From Patiria miniata (lineage: Eukaryota > Echinodermata > Asteroidea > Valvatida > Asterinidae), in assembly GCF_015706575.1 (NCBI RefSeq), contig NW_024037056.1:5469176-5533175 (forward strand): a stretch of 64,000 bases of DNA, in the 5' to 3' direction. Positions 1-11,500 of the stretch are shown here, one piece after another; within the stretch, counting starts at the first letter, position 1; each line of letters starts with the position of its first letter. The notes under the pieces are model-generated. The model worked only from the letters and a program-made list of their open reading frames with translations. It made no database searches and was not told the origin of the DNA. A program made the translations under genes and the position numbers.

Positions 1-2239
1 ATTAATTAGTATTTGTTACTAAGTAATGCCAACTGAGCATGCTAAGGATTATCGACCTCGTCAACGCACATGACGAACTTGTTTTTTTTTTGTGGGTAAA
101 GTTTTCGTTTTTTCCCCGTTTTTATCGCTTGAAATCCAAAGAGCAATGTGACAATAGAATGAAATATTAGACAAGAAGAAAATGAAATCGTCAAATTAAA
201 AATGACAATCTAGAAACAATCGTAAAATTGCCTACCCTTTCTAAATCCGCACAGTAAAAAAATGGTCCGATAATGCACTTTGAGTCGCAACAAAATACAC
301 AGTCGTGAATAGCGCGACCGCAACGCGGTCAGTCTGTTCCCACCCTGTGTGCTGCGCGTTACCGTACAAATGACGCGGACCACTAGGCACTAGACCGATG
401 ACTCATCATCGTCGACGTCATCAATGGCTTACAAACTCTTTCCCAGAGCCGCGCCTTAAAAGTGACCATAACAAAAATGTGCCTCGATCTCAAGGATCGA
501 CCCATACATTGTTGGATAGAGCACGAGACGACCGTTCCATTGATATGCGGGGGAAGGGCGTACTCCCTAAAGATCAAAAGTTATTCGCTTTTAAAGGTTT
601 TCTTTTGTTTTAAGACCTAATTAATATTCATGAGGCACGGAGTAACAGTCAGTTTTGAATAAAACCAAGTCTAAGCTTTAATTTGATACCAAGATTGTCA
701 GAATTGATTATTGCTCCGAAACCCACCCTTCCTATAAAAATGGGTCCTACCGCTCATTCTAAGTGGACCATTTTGAGCGGCAAATTTGAAAGTCGATTTT
801 CGCGTTTTCGTTCATTTTCGGGCGTTGTTTTCGCTTCATATCGACGTCAGATTGAGATCGGACCTGTTTTAAAGTGTGGAACACTGAGAATTTTGTACGT
901 ATCTACTCTGTTATAAGTTGTAACTTTGTTTCTAGTGAGAAATAATTTTTTGAGGCTGGAAATTACCGCTGGGAATGGCGATTTTTCCGAAGTTTTTATG
1001 TGGTGGCGCCCTTGCCTTTGGTATGCCTACTATAGTGATAAAGTTACTTTCCGTGTGGTCTGTGGATATTTCATGGCACATTGCGTTGTAATTGACATGG
1101 AACTTTGTAATTCATCCTTGTCACGTAACACGCTTAATACCAACCTAATTTTCCGTTAAAAAACGACTTATTTATTAAACTATATTTATCAAAATGTTTA
1201 CTACTACGAATAATATTAAGTTTTCCTTGATTCAGCATAATTTACTGCCTTTCAATCAAGATGTAAATGGGGATGGAAACGGATTGAATGTGTAAGTTTG
1301 TTTTTCCATACCCGTCCGCCATTTTGCCCGTGTGGAAAGAGGACTCAACATCCGGGATTTTTCGATAGGTCACTGTTGATGAATATTCATGATTTAAAGG
1401 GCGCAAAAAAGGTCATGCACGGGCGCGCCGCTGCCACACGTAAACAGCATAACACATTTTTCCTCTTCGTGTTGAACAACAGCTACACCAGCAAGAATAG
1501 TCAAAAGTCTCTGTCGCTTTACTGGGGCAGAATGCAGTATCCTGATGCCACTTTTTATCACAATTTATCTCGTTCTAGACTAGTTTAGTAAATCATTGCA
1601 ATTTTGCAAATAACAAAGGGGAAAGATCCCCATATCTGGCCATGGTGACGTGCCTGGCCATCACGTCACCCTATTCGTGCATGTACTGTACGGCCAGAGG
1701 CAGGGCTAATTAGACATGTATCCGGGAATGAGAAACATTTCCAATTTTTACTTAAAAGATTTCCGATTTTTTTTTTGACTCTCCATAGACTTTGCACACA
1801 ACCGCTGAAGTGGCGTCAGGTTGCAGCATTCTTTTCCCATTATTTCACATCTCATGATCTTGTAACAATGATATTGATAGGGCTAGAAACTTCTGTATTT
1901 AAACAAAGCATCCAACAATTTTTTATCTGAAATGTCAACAAAAGATTGTATGGTAGCTCAGGCTACATGTAGTATGTGCTGACAAGGTTGCCCAGTGCTA
2001 TGTATGTCTGCGGCTCAATGCAGATATCAGACGATCAAAGTACAACTTAATCAACTGAGAAAATACGGTGGGGTCGAAAAGCTGCCTTTGAGAAAAACTC
2101 TGCTTTGATTTCAGGCCGTTGTGTCCTTTTTGCCAAAACTGGTATTTCAGGTTACTCCAGAAGGGATCAATTCCTCTGTGCCAAATTGAGGACTTATTAG
2201 GATTCGTCTGTTAGTGCTGTGGTCCTCATTTCATCGATC
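1..2239. other. Intergenic / 5' flank without a recognisable gene
   Basis: No ORF here resembles a known protein; the short ORFs lack splice context and domain-like composition. Visible items are a truncated MITE copy at about 1728-1826 and a 9-bp inverted repeat (GGTGACGTG at 1644, CACGTCACC at 1662). The region presumably contains the promoter and possible 5' UTR exons of the downstream dehydrogenase gene, but I cannot place a transcription start. Confidence 0.6.
1728..1826. mobile_element. Truncated copy of the TTGCAACCTGACGCCACTT MITE
   Basis: Contains 'gagaaacatttccaattt', 'ctctccatagactttg' and the right end AAGTGGCGTCAGGTTGCA; the left half is missing. Confidence 0.8.
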
Positions 2240-5200
2240 ATGCACATCTTCTTGGACGTACTGTGGATGACCGTTCAGGTCCTCGGTCTGTTGCTGTGGT
2301 CATGGATCAAGTTTCTCCTGCCGTCTCGTCCGAAATCCCTGGACGGAGAGACGGTACTGGTGACCGGAGGCGGTAGCGGGATCGGTCGGCTCATGGCTGT
2401 CAGGTTTGCGCAGAGAGGTATAGTTTGTTGGAAATGTGTGCACTGTTATAACACCAATCCATTGGGCCCCGCCCACTGTCCATTATTAACCCCAATCCGT
2501 TGGGCCCCGGCCACTGCCCATTCTTAACCCCAATCCATTGGGCCCCGCCCACTGTTAAGCCCAATGCATGTTGCTCCGCCCACTTCCCACTGTTAACTTC
2601 AATCCAGTAGGCCCCGCCCAGTGCTCACTGTTAACCCAAATCCATTAGGCCCCACCCACTGCCCATTATTAACCCAAATCCATTGGGCTCCGCCCACTGC
2701 CCACAGTTAACCCCAATCCTTTGTAGCCCCATCCACTGCCCATTGTTAACCCCAATCCTTTGGGCCCCGCCCACTGTTAAGCCCAATGCATGTTGCTCCG
2801 CCCACTTCCCACTGTTAACTTCAATCCATCAGGCCCTGCCCACTGCCCATTGTATAACCCCAATCCATTGGGCCCCACCCACTGCCCGTTGTTAACCCCA
2901 ATCCATTCGGCCCCACCCACTGCGCACGTTGGCAATAACACATGCGCCTCTGCAATACCACACTGCGTGTTCCAGATGTGCTCGTCATACACAAATGTAC
3001 GAATGTAGGACCTTCGTCTGACATCAATCATAGCTGTGATTGGTCAAATAAATTTTACTCAGGAGTAGAAATTCACAAGTAAATTTACCCTCCTATTCAA
3101 ACATTCATTCTGTGCCAAAGTTGTCCTTTCAGTCAAAATCAATCAAGTGACTGTTTTCAACAGCAAAGAGCTCCCAGCCTACATAAAGCAGGATTGACTG
3201 GCTGTGACTGTTGATTTAACTTGATACAGCTGTGCTTTGACTGTAGGTGATTGATACAGACAGCTGTGCCACCACTTGCCTGCTTTTGTCTGTTGACTGA
3301 ATTGGACTCGTCAGAGTGCTTGCTCCAAATATGGTCTGACTGTTTATGACTAGCCTGTGTAAAAGGCATGGCAGGAGAAGTGGATGGAAATTTGGACTCT
3401 CTGTGACTGTTTAAACAGTAGGAGGGCGATTTTGAAATTCTGAGCATATTTTGTTTTTTTCAGGGTGTACCGTGATCTTGTGGGACGTGAACGAGAAAGG
3501 AAATGAGGAGACGGCAGTTATGATCAGGGAGGCGGGAGGAAAGGTCCACGCCTACACGGTGGATGTCTCCAAGATGTCAACGGTCACTCAGGCCGCGGCC
3601 AAGGTCAGTCAAAAACAAACAAAAACAAAAAGAGGGAGGGCTTACCTTTTTCCTAAGCAGAGAGTGGGAAGGGCCTATCTTTTCCAAGGGCAGGGTTTGG
3701 CAAGGACCTGTCTTTTCCATGGCGAGAGCGGGAGGGGCCTATTTGTCTATGGGCGGATAGAGGGAGGGGCCTGATCATTACTGCCCTTTCTATTGGCAGA
3801 GAGAGGGAGGGGCCTATTTGTCTATGGGCATATAGAAGGGGGCTATATCTTTTCCATTGGTGGAGAGAGGGAGGGGCCTATTTGTCTTTTGCCAGGATAG
3901 AGGGAGGAGCCTATTTTTTTCCTTTGGCAGAGAGAGGGAGGGGCCTTTTTGTCTATTGGTAGATATAGGAAGGGGAAATTTTGTACATTGGCGGAGAGAG
4001 GGAGGGGCCTCTTTGTCTATTGGCGGATGGAGGGCGAGGTTTATTTCTTCCATTGGCTGAAAGGGGGATAGGCCTATCTTTTCCATCAGTAAGAAGGAGA
4101 GGGGCCTATCTTTTCCATTGGCGGAGAGAGGGAGGGGCCTATTTGTCCATAGGTGGATACAGGGAGGGGCCTATCTTTTCCATCCATGGATTGAGAGGGG
4201 AGGGCTTATCTTTTCCATGGTTGGAGCGAGGGAGTGGCTTATTGTAAATACTTCTTTATTCATACAGGTCAAGCAAGACGTTGGTGAGGTGTCCATTCTG
4301 GTCAACAATGCCGGCATTATCATCGGTCGGACTCTGCTTGAACTGACCGAGGCGGAATTCACACGGACGATGGCCATCAACGCCATGGCACATGTCTGGG
4401 TCAGTGCTGTCACTGTCTTGCCAAACATAACAGGGAGAGAATTGTCATTTATGGCATTATATGTAAATACATTTTGTAAGTCATCTTTGTTAACCCTTTC
4501 CTTACCATGGGCGACTTTGGTGACAAGAAGAACCCCCCTGCTGGTTCCCATGGGCGACTTTAGTCGACCAGGAAACCACACACAGAACACCCTCAACACA
4601 GATATATTCACTACTTTTCAGAAGGCGGCATGTTGATATGTTTGGCTGCCCATACCTCAACCATATACCAGCTGAAAGAGTGTTTTCGGATCGTTCTAAT
4701 GGTGTAGTTTATTCATAGTGTTGCCATTACAAAAAAATGAGAAAAAGTGCTTTAAAAGTATCCACTCACAAATGGAGGTATGGAGTGCCATTGGGTCATG
4801 TGGTGAAATGGCTTGCAGTTTGATAAATGGAACCAGATGAACAAACAGGCATAACTTTCTTATATTTGCACATATGGACTTCATTTTTACATCACATAAA
4901 AGGGTAAGGTTCGAGGAACAAACTTTACACACAACACCTATGATTTAAATCACTCCTTGGCAGTGAAAATCTGGGTTGAAAAAAGTGAGTTTTGGACTTG
5001 TGGTCGTTTTGTTCACGCTCTAGCGATTTCCGCATGACTGAGCAAATAATTTGGTCCTGGGGAGAGCCAAGTCAATAAACAATGTGGTAATGAAAGTGTT
5101 AAATTTAAAAAAAAATCTTTTGGTTATCCAGACATTCAAAGCCTTCCTGCCAGATATGATCAAACGCAACCACGGCCACATCGTCACAATCGCCAGCGTC

Positions 5201-6049
5201 ATGGGATACCTCGGCCTGCCCAAGATGGCGGACTACTGCGCCAGCAAAGCGGCCGCTCAGGCCATCCACGAGACCGTAGAACGCGAGGCTCTGGTGGCAG
5301 GGGCTGATAAGATCAACTTCACCGTCGTCAATCCTTACCTCATCCATACAGGAATGTTCTCTGGTGTGGCAATCGAGTGAGTTCTTATAAAACTTTTTAC
5401 GAAGGCCTTTTTAGTGCTCTTCCCGAACTTTTTCCTTGGTTACCTCTTTGAAATCAATCCTAGAATATTGTTTTCTTGCATCCACTGAGCTACAACTTCA
5501 TCATTTTAGTTGTTCAGCAACCTTCTTTAGACCTTGAGCACTTTTGTTGCTTCAAACGAAAAAAATGCACAAATGACAAATGATATTCTCCTACTTTTAA
5601 AGGATTTTTTTTCGGATTTCATTAAACAGCCATGACGTCTTGGTACAAGGCCTCGAGCCAGAGTACGTTGCCGATCGCATCTTGCAAGCTGTACAGACCA
5701 ACCAGCGAGTCCTATGCATGCCTCGGACCATGTATGCATTGGTCAGCCTCAAGGGGTAAGTAAAGAGCGCCCTCAATGTGTGGAAACTGGTAGTATTGCC
5801 CACTACAGGTGGGCGGGGCTTATGGTGGGCGAGGTCTTTGGTGGTGGCGCTTACGGTGGGCGGGGCTTATGAACAAATCCAGAATGGTCCAGTATTTTTT
5901 TTTTAATATTATTTTCACAATTTTTCAGGATATTGTTTCATTTTTGTTCCTCCAGTTTGTTTCCTGTCAACGCCTATTTCGTCATTGAGAAATTCTTCAA
6001 CGTCTGGGCGGCCATGGACAAATTCGTCGGCAGAAACAAGACCAAGTGA
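2240..6049 (+). CDS. Short-chain dehydrogenase/reductase, SDR16C family (epidermal retinol dehydrogenase 2 / 17-beta-HSD 11-like)
   Basis: Six coding exons: 2240-2417, 3464-3603, 4268-4399, 5132-5376, 5630-5755, 5956-6049; all have GT-AG borders and compatible phases, giving 304 aa. Residues 1-30 form a hydrophobic N-terminal segment, probably an ER or lipid-droplet membrane anchor. The Rossmann motif TGGGSGIG is at 42-49, NNAG at 119-122, and the catalytic Ser172, Tyr185 and Lys189 (YCASK) are all present. The C-terminus (MDKFVGR) resembles SDR16C5/RDHE2 and RDH10. Family members oxidise retinol to retinal or act on steroids using NAD(P); the substrate here is inferred. Length fits the family (about 300 aa). 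I chose ATG 2240 because it opens the anchor and no better in-frame ATG lies upstream. A possible poly(A) signal ATTAAA lies at 6059. Assignment among SDR16C paralogues (RDHE2, HSD17B11/13, DHRS3) is uncertain. Confidence 0.88.
2440..2930. repeat. Minisatellite, unit around 'CAATCCATTGGGCCCCGCCCACTG', intron 1 of the SDR gene
   Basis: About a dozen imperfect tandem units, roughly 36-50 bp long. They share the core CCATTGGGCCCCGCCCACTG followed by variable 'cccattgttaacccc' text. The array abuts a diverged inverted-repeat element at about 2915-3043, and the units resemble the end of that element (see findings). Confidence 0.9.
2915..3043 (-). mobile_element. Diverged copy of the GGACCGATCCAGTAAGC inverted-repeat element
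   Basis: Reverse-complemented, this stretch aligns by eye with the elements at 36916-37113 and 50207-50388. Shared landmarks in order are GACCAATCACAGC, the GAGC..CACGTGTTA-like block and CGTGCGCAGTGGG. One end runs straight into the 2440-2930 minisatellite. Confidence 0.55.
3086..3427. mobile_element. Non-autonomous inverted-repeat element, ACCCTCCTA family, copy 1
   Basis: A 342-bp segment in SDR intron 1 runs from ACCCTCCTATTCAAAC to GTTTAAACAGTAGGAGGG. It matches 46046-46376 over its whole length (same order of 'cattctgtgccaa', 'gtgactgttttcaacag', 'cagcctacataaagc'). It has short terminal inverted repeats and no ORF. Confidence 0.75.
3640..4245 (+). repeat. GA-rich minisatellite in SDR intron 2
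   Basis: Roughly 17 imperfect units of about 35 bp are built on GGGAGGGGCCTATCTTTTCC plus 'attggcggagaga' variants, ending just before exon 3 at 4268. The open frames it creates on both strands (RGGAYLF-like) are by-products of the repeat. Confidence 0.92.
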
Positions 6050-7100
6050 ACAACGATAATTAAAGCATTTGTCTGCCTTATGCCAAAAGTGTTTCAAGAA
6101 TCATTCGTAAAGTTTGATCTTGACAAAATATGTATGGCGCCCTCAGGTGTTAAAAACGTCATGCCCCACATCATGGCAGTCAACAATTATTAACTGAAAT
6201 TTATATTTTGATCACTACTCAATTATAATTCTCAAAATATATTATGAAAAAAAAACTTGCCTTATACAATTGTTAATTATTATCTTTGTTTTCAAATCGT
6301 AGGTTGTGTGTTGTTAAAAAAAAAACTTTCATGTAGAGTAGTTTTGTCTTGGATGATGAACACTTTAAAATTGAAACCGAAATTGTCATTTTCAGTACCT
6401 AATTCTTTTTTCTTCCAAAGGTGTTAATAAAAATCTGCCTTGTTATTAAGAAAAACCTAGATTTGGTATCTGCAAACTTTATAATTTATCTCATCCGCCA
6501 TGCAAAGCTTCAAGTCATATATATTTGGTATCTTGTTTCTAAAAATTATAGCTAGTTATAACGAAAAAGTAGCATTTGGTAAAATGTCTTTTAATGATGT
6601 GAATTTTAATGTTAAAGTTTTGAGCATAGAGCTATATTAAATTACTAGAGCACTGACTCGATGTACAAACTGATGCCTGCTGGGCGCATCCATGTTTGTG
6701 CACAAACCTATGAAAAACTCAAAATTGTGTACGGCTATTTGCATATCTGCGTTTGTATTCTATGATTTATACAGTTGCGTTATCAAAACCGATACGCCCA
6801 AAATCGAAACGCACAATCAGCAAAAGAGCATTTCATTTTGCTCTGCTGAAACAGCGCATCAAATGCGCGTTGGCGCTGCAGATGATTTTTGCCGTGACGT
6901 TTTTGAACCGTCATGGCGCAGTTAAGTTGTCTGCGCATGTTGTAGTTGCGCGTTGCATGTAGAGTACACTTTCAAAATTCGCTATGTTCTTCATTATGTT
7001 CTACAAACACGCACATGAATTCATAATGTCTGTGCGCAGGAAGGATTCAAAGTGTCTCCACGCATAGAATTAGGAGTTAGCGCTCTAGTAATTTAATATA

Positions 7101-7274
7101 CAGTCGAGTCTCGTTATAACAAACTCGTTCGGACCTAGCCAAATTGTTTGTTATATCAGAATTTTGTATTAAGAGGAACATCGGTCCCATTCATTGTGCA
7201 CATAAAAGCACAGTCGGGACCATGACTTTGTTTGTTATAACCAGAATTTTTTATTAACTAACGAAAGTCGACTG
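7101..7274. mobile_element. Pogo/Tc1-like MITE, CAGTCGAGTCTCGTTATAA family, copy 1
   Basis: A 174-bp element begins CAGTCGAGTCTCGTTATAAC and ends AAGTCGACTG, flanked on both sides by TA, the target duplication typical of the Tc1/mariner/pogo superfamily. It is closely similar to 34058-34244. There is no coding capacity. Confidence 0.85.
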
Positions 7275-7605
7275 TAGCTCTATGGTTTTGTGGTGCTTGT
7301 GTCGCATTTTAATGGTTGAGCATTTATGAAAAAGTGCATTTGTGTAAAGAAATTTTATCAATATTTTAAAATTATATAATCAACGAAAGTAAAGTTTATG
7401 ACTCAAGTGCAGGAACTTCAGGGTCTTTGAAACAATTCTGTCCAACTATTTTAATATAACAGTTACTATCTAATTTTTTTTATTCAATCAAATTTTTATG
7501 TTTATCAACATCATGCAAACCTTTTAGAGATTACCGAATGGCTTTTTGATAGTGCATGAGGACCAAATTATCTGAAAAATTTTGACACCGCTAACAGAGT
7601 AGGAC

Positions 7606-7655
7606 GGTGTAGTTGGCAGAGCACCGGTTATGGGTTCGAATCTTGTTTAAGTCTG
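7606..7655 (+). repeat. Truncated tRNA-like sequence (probable SINE fragment)
   Basis: An A-box-like TAGTTGGCAGAGCA is followed closely by a B-box-like GGTTCGAATC. The spacing is too short for an anticodon arm, so this is not a functional tRNA. Confidence 0.5.
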
Positions 7656-7904
7656 CTGTATAGTCTACACCAAGTTCTTCTGGTAACATGTGTACTGTTA
7701 CCAGTGTACTGTGAAGATTTCCAACTTTTTCTTAAAAATTTAATTCTTATTTTAATTGGGTAGCCCAATCCACTTGTCTCCCATGGGGCCCAATAAAGAG
7801 AAGACAATATGAAGAAAGTACAGTTTTAGACGTGGGAGGAAAACCCCAGCAGAATATGCTGAGGAAATCCCACAGAATCAAGTCAGGACTGAAAACCCAA
7901 TCCA

Positions 7905-7975
7905 CATTTTTGCCCGGGTGGGATTCGAACCCGGGTCACAGCGGTGGAAGGCGAGGAAAGTACCGCTACCCCTTA
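7905..7975 (-). repeat. tRNA-derived SINE head, reverse strand
   Basis: A reverse-strand B box is visible as GGGATTCGAACCCGGGTC in plus orientation, followed by a weak A-box region near 7965. The sequence at about 7770-7900 may be the SINE body. No intact cloverleaf could be built. Confidence 0.5.
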
Positions 7976-8542
7976 TTAAATGCAAACACAATTTTGTTTC
8001 AGCTTTTAAAAGAACAAATAGATGCTTTAAGGGCAAAAGTTAAGGCAAATGATTCGAGTAGAGCGAGTTAATTTGAACACAAATTTGAAATATGTGATGC
8101 GATCAAGCTAAATGAGTCGTTTGTCGGGAACTTTCATTTGGAGATGCAGGCCAAAATAGGGCCACTTCATCACATCACTTCATCACATCTCTTGGTGTTC
8201 CAACTTCCATAATTTTTGAACTAAAGATGGTATCAGCATGCGGTTTTCACAGCAGTAATGCTGAGATTGAGCTCTTTCCAAATCTGTAAAAAAAAATTGA
8301 CCAGGGTCGACAAACGACTCATTTAGCTTGATCGCATCACATATGCCGACTTGCTGAAATATCACGGATAATGTGGTGTCAAGTGGAATATTATTTACTA
8401 TTCTCTATTTAACACTGAACATATTACCTCTGCCACTGCAATTATCTAATGAATTATACCACTGTTACCAATATAATATGTCTATAAGAATTACAATAAC
8501 AGGAAGGTTTACATATTGATGAACTTTGTTTTTTGTGACGTT

Positions 8543-11500
8543 CTAGTCTAGGTTCATTCCTTCTTCGTCCTCGCCCGGTTTTTCATCTTTCTTCTCCTTT
8601 GCGCCTCCGGTTTGTTTCTGAAGAGCTTTGCCGAATGCCTCCAGATCTGCATTGAAAACGAAGGAAATAATCAAATGGACACACAGAAATGTTGGACATT
8701 TGGGAAACGTTTATCCGCAAACGTGATCAGCATTAAAGGGTTCATGAAGTGAATATTTCTTAGGAACAAATTTTGTGCTACTTTCTAATCCTCTGATGTG
8801 TATGAAAACGTATTGATATTCCTTTTTGGTAAATTTTACTGAAAAGTGCTCTTCTTTAAACATTTAAAATTGTCCATGCTTTTCCGGACAACTGAGGGCG
8901 CTGTTGTCGTGATGTCATTTCAGGGCGACACTGTTCATATTAGGTTTTTTTCTGTTGAAATAGTGAACCCCAAAAAATGCTCATTTGAAAACATTTGTGA
9001 GAAAAGTTTGCTCATAAGCTTACTGTCATGAATTGACGCAACAACGAATCACTAATGAAAAGAAAGTTTACGACATCTTATAAAAGTTTACAACAGCCAA
9101 ATATCCAAACTTTTGGCAACTTTTTGTGCATACTCTAATTGCAACATTGAGGTTTCTGCCTGATATGACATCACGCTTTTGCTCATAAATATGAACATTT
9201 GCATTGGCATAAAAACCAAAAAGGCACCAAAATGGCAAAATAAAATTGAAAATAAGGTTAGAAGGGACACAAAGGTGCATTTTCAAGGACTGCATTAAAC
9301 AAATTACATTTCATGGGCCCTTTAAAACAAATGGGGCCTAATTTCATGGCTATACTGTTAGCAAAAACAAATCCTTGCTAACTGTAGCAGAACATTCCGT
9401 ACTTACGGTAAGGGAGTTTCACGAGTTAGGGAGAAATTTGGGCTTATGTGCATGCGTACATCCTGTAGCTAAAGGATTCTGTGCTTACAGGGTTAGCGCA
9501 GAATTTTGTCTGCTAGCGCCGTTGCCACAGAATGGCGATCCTAAAGCCCCAGTCACACATTCACGATTGGAGCTATGAATATCCACGGTTAACCGTCAAG
9601 ATTCGTGGAGAAATCGACTCTCTTAGAATACACCACAGTTTGTCAAGAGTATGGACGGATTGGTGAAGAATATCGACGGTATTACTAAGAATAATGACGT
9701 TAACGCCACAATTGTCTGCGATTGGGCCATGGATGACCAAGGTTCTCCTACAAATAAAGCATACATATTCGTAGTACAACCTTAGCAGAACCCTAGCATA
9801 TCCGTAGGACATTCGTAGCGAATTCGTAGAGATTTCTACCACGAATCAGCTACGAAAGTCCAAGAATATGTACGATGAGCCACGAATAACACGAACTAGT
9901 ACGGTTGGCCTACGGATATCCCACGGTTACACTATGGATTGATTTGCATGACGATTCACCACAGAAGTTTGGAACAGTTGAAAACTTCCGTAGCCCTCCA
10001 TGAATACCCCAGGAAGATGACAGATAATCCTGAGGTTTATCGCAAATTTTAAACGGAGGATATCCACAGCGCCAAACCGTGAATGTGTGACTGAGTCTTA
10101 GCACGGAATTTTGTGGTTAGCAGCCAGCGTCGTTAAATTTGGCTCGGATAACTTCATTACATGAAGACTCTGGGAGTTGTTCAGAATTATTCATACCTGA
10201 TACAATGAACGTACTGCAGATAAATTTTCCAAACTTGGCCCCAAACTTTGTTGTGGAAGATTCCGGGAATGAATGGTCAATGTCTTACCTCCCCGATTTG
10301 CTGCGTCTGTAGCCTCTGCCACCAGACCAAACTGGCCCATCAGAGGTCCGAGCTGACCGGACTGGAAGGCTGCAGTAAACATTAGCAGAGCCTGTGGGGG
10401 TGTACACATATGAGTACGGCAAAGTAATATCAAGAAAAAGAGAGGAAATACGATTATCACGTGAAATCAAAAAAGAAGAAGACTTGCTACCTGTTTGAAC
10501 TGAGGGGATTGCAGGGTCTGTCTGAGCTGCTCCGGGTCCTTGGGTAGGGACTCCCCCTCCGGCAAGAATGGAATCAGCTTCTCCTGCACCTCGGGCTTGG
10601 CCAGGATTGGTGCCATGGCCTCCGAGGTCAAGACCTTGGTCAAGTCCACTGCTGTGATAGGGGTGGGTGGCATGGGAGGGGTAAAAAACAAAACAGTTTC
10701 TTATAAAATGAAAGTCTTTAAAGTGTGTCTCTTGTTTATTGAAGCCACTTTCTTCATTTTAATAAGGGAATAAATGTGTGATTGGGAGGTGTTAAACACT
10801 CTGTTTAAGACTGGTTGGAGTCTGGATGCTGATAATTACCCGAACTGTTTAAACCGGCCATGTGACAGGCTCTCCACCAATAGGAATCGGTAAACTGTCT
10901 TGGGTACTTATGAATACCGAGTCATCACTGTTTTCTTGCATCAAAGAAACTTGGAGGTCAATAGTTGAATATATTGGACTTACGAGGTTGGGCAGCATCA
11001 AAGAAACTAGGAGGTTAATAGTTGAATATATTGGACTTACGAGGTTGGGCAGCTGCTTCTGCTTTGCCAGCGTCAGTAGGAGCTGGAACTGGGAACGAGA
11101 GATGAACAGTATTAAAATAAGTCGAAGCTAAAACAAATATCTGATCCGATACAAAGTATCTAGTTTGTCACACACAGGTGTTTAGAATACCCTGGGATTT
11201 TAAACGTGCATTAGTGCCCTCAGTGTTGGTCCGTACATGTACATGGTGTATACGTACACAAGTATGTCACCCCAACAGAATCATGTCATTGCTTCTGCCT
11301 CGACTTTCAGCCATCTATAAGAGAGATACTATGAGCACTAGTGCCCTCAACGCCAGTCAATATATTTATATTACCCCTCGTCACCAGAGGGAGTGTGGCC
11401 TAGTGGTTAGGATTTGTGACTCATGATCAGAGGGTCAGGGGTTCGAATCCAGCCTCTGGCCATATGTTGTGTCCTTGTGCAAGCCACCTCACCCCCAGTT

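Larger units (their letters stand above)
6050..8542. other. Convergent intergenic region between the SDR gene and ADRM1
   Basis: AT-rich DNA holding both 3' UTRs. It contains a TA-flanked MITE (7101-7274), a truncated tRNA-like piece near 7606-7655 and a reverse-strand tRNA-derived SINE head near 7905-7975. No protein-coding gene is recognised. Confidence 0.6.

Noticed and set aside
3640..4245. Coding ORFs on both strands (RGGAYLF-like repeats)
   Set aside because: Produced by the GA-rich minisatellite in SDR intron 2; flanking exons splice across it in phase.
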